A stretch of DNA of 5,308 nucleotides from Desulfofustis sp. (lineage in GTDB: Bacteria > Desulfobacterota > Desulfobulbia > Desulfobulbales > Desulfocapsaceae). Made by a program: the position numbers and the translations under genes. Position 1 is the stretch's first letter, and every line of letters begins with the position of its first letter. Positions 5,220 to 5,308 of the stretch are shown piece by piece. Where the stretch lies: NCBI GenBank assembly GCA_030604345.1, contig JAUVWB010000145.1, forward strand, positions 1 to 5,308, read 5' to 3'. The notes beneath the pieces were generated by a model. It made no database searches. It was not told the DNA's origin and was given only the letters and a program-made list of their open reading frames with translations.

Positions 5220-5308
5220 ATCTGCCGTTTTGCCGTTATGCAGCGATCTTCGATAATAGCAAAGGGCTCTGAGCTGCGTCGATCGATTGAACCAGAACAC
5301 CTGAAAAC

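Overview
The window looks like chromosome from a GC-rich Gram-negative bacterium. An outer-membrane phospholipase A requires an outer membrane, and the best-supported gene of the right half appears to be a selenoprotein, so the host should have SelA/SelB-type selenocysteine machinery. The kinase architecture and the selenocysteine use would suit Desulfobacterota (former Deltaproteobacteria), but a proteobacterium of another class cannot be excluded. No rRNA, tRNA or taxonomic marker gene is present.

Layout. Positions 1-219 hold a plausible sigma70-type promoter (93-122) for a 741-residue membrane sensor histidine kinase (220-2445, +) with two membrane segments, an extracytoplasmic Cache-like sensor, HAMP, PAS, HisKA and HATPase domains and no receiver domain. 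It converges with pldA (2809-3885, -), an outer-membrane phospholipase A whose catalytic Asn is replaced by Asp. Between their 3' ends lies a 251-bp fold-back element (2531-2781). Its two 62-nt arms pair at 58 positions, four of them G.U in the + sense, around an interior with several smaller hairpins. It is either a MITE-like mobile repeat or a structured RNA.

Positions 3886-4434 contain no gene I can assign with confidence. They hold a candidate extended -10 promoter (4224-4253), a strong inverted repeat exactly where its transcript would begin (4258-4292), a strong ribosome binding site (4304-4310), and an 11-codon GTG-initiated leader ORF. That ORF ends at a UGA and is in frame with the next gene.

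The most interesting feature is the methyltransferase at 4435-5175 (+). A conventional reading stops at the TGA at 5029-5031 after 198 residues, in the middle of the family's C-terminal region. The same frame stays open for 47 more codons and encodes the expected remainder (IGGAIP...LLREAGF...LFVATRP). The TGA falls where arsenite methyltransferase-like proteins carry a conserved Cys before a GGA(L/I) motif. A bacterial SECIS-like hairpin (5031-5069, apical loop GGUCG) follows directly. I therefore annotate a 246-residue selenoprotein, an ArsM-like SAM-dependent methyltransferase with Sec199. A second, weaker UGA/hairpin pair lies upstream in the leader (4351-4393).

The three main genes do not form an obvious common pathway. 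The kinase and pldA converge and are probably unrelated. The methyltransferase diverges from pldA and appears to have its own promoter and leader.
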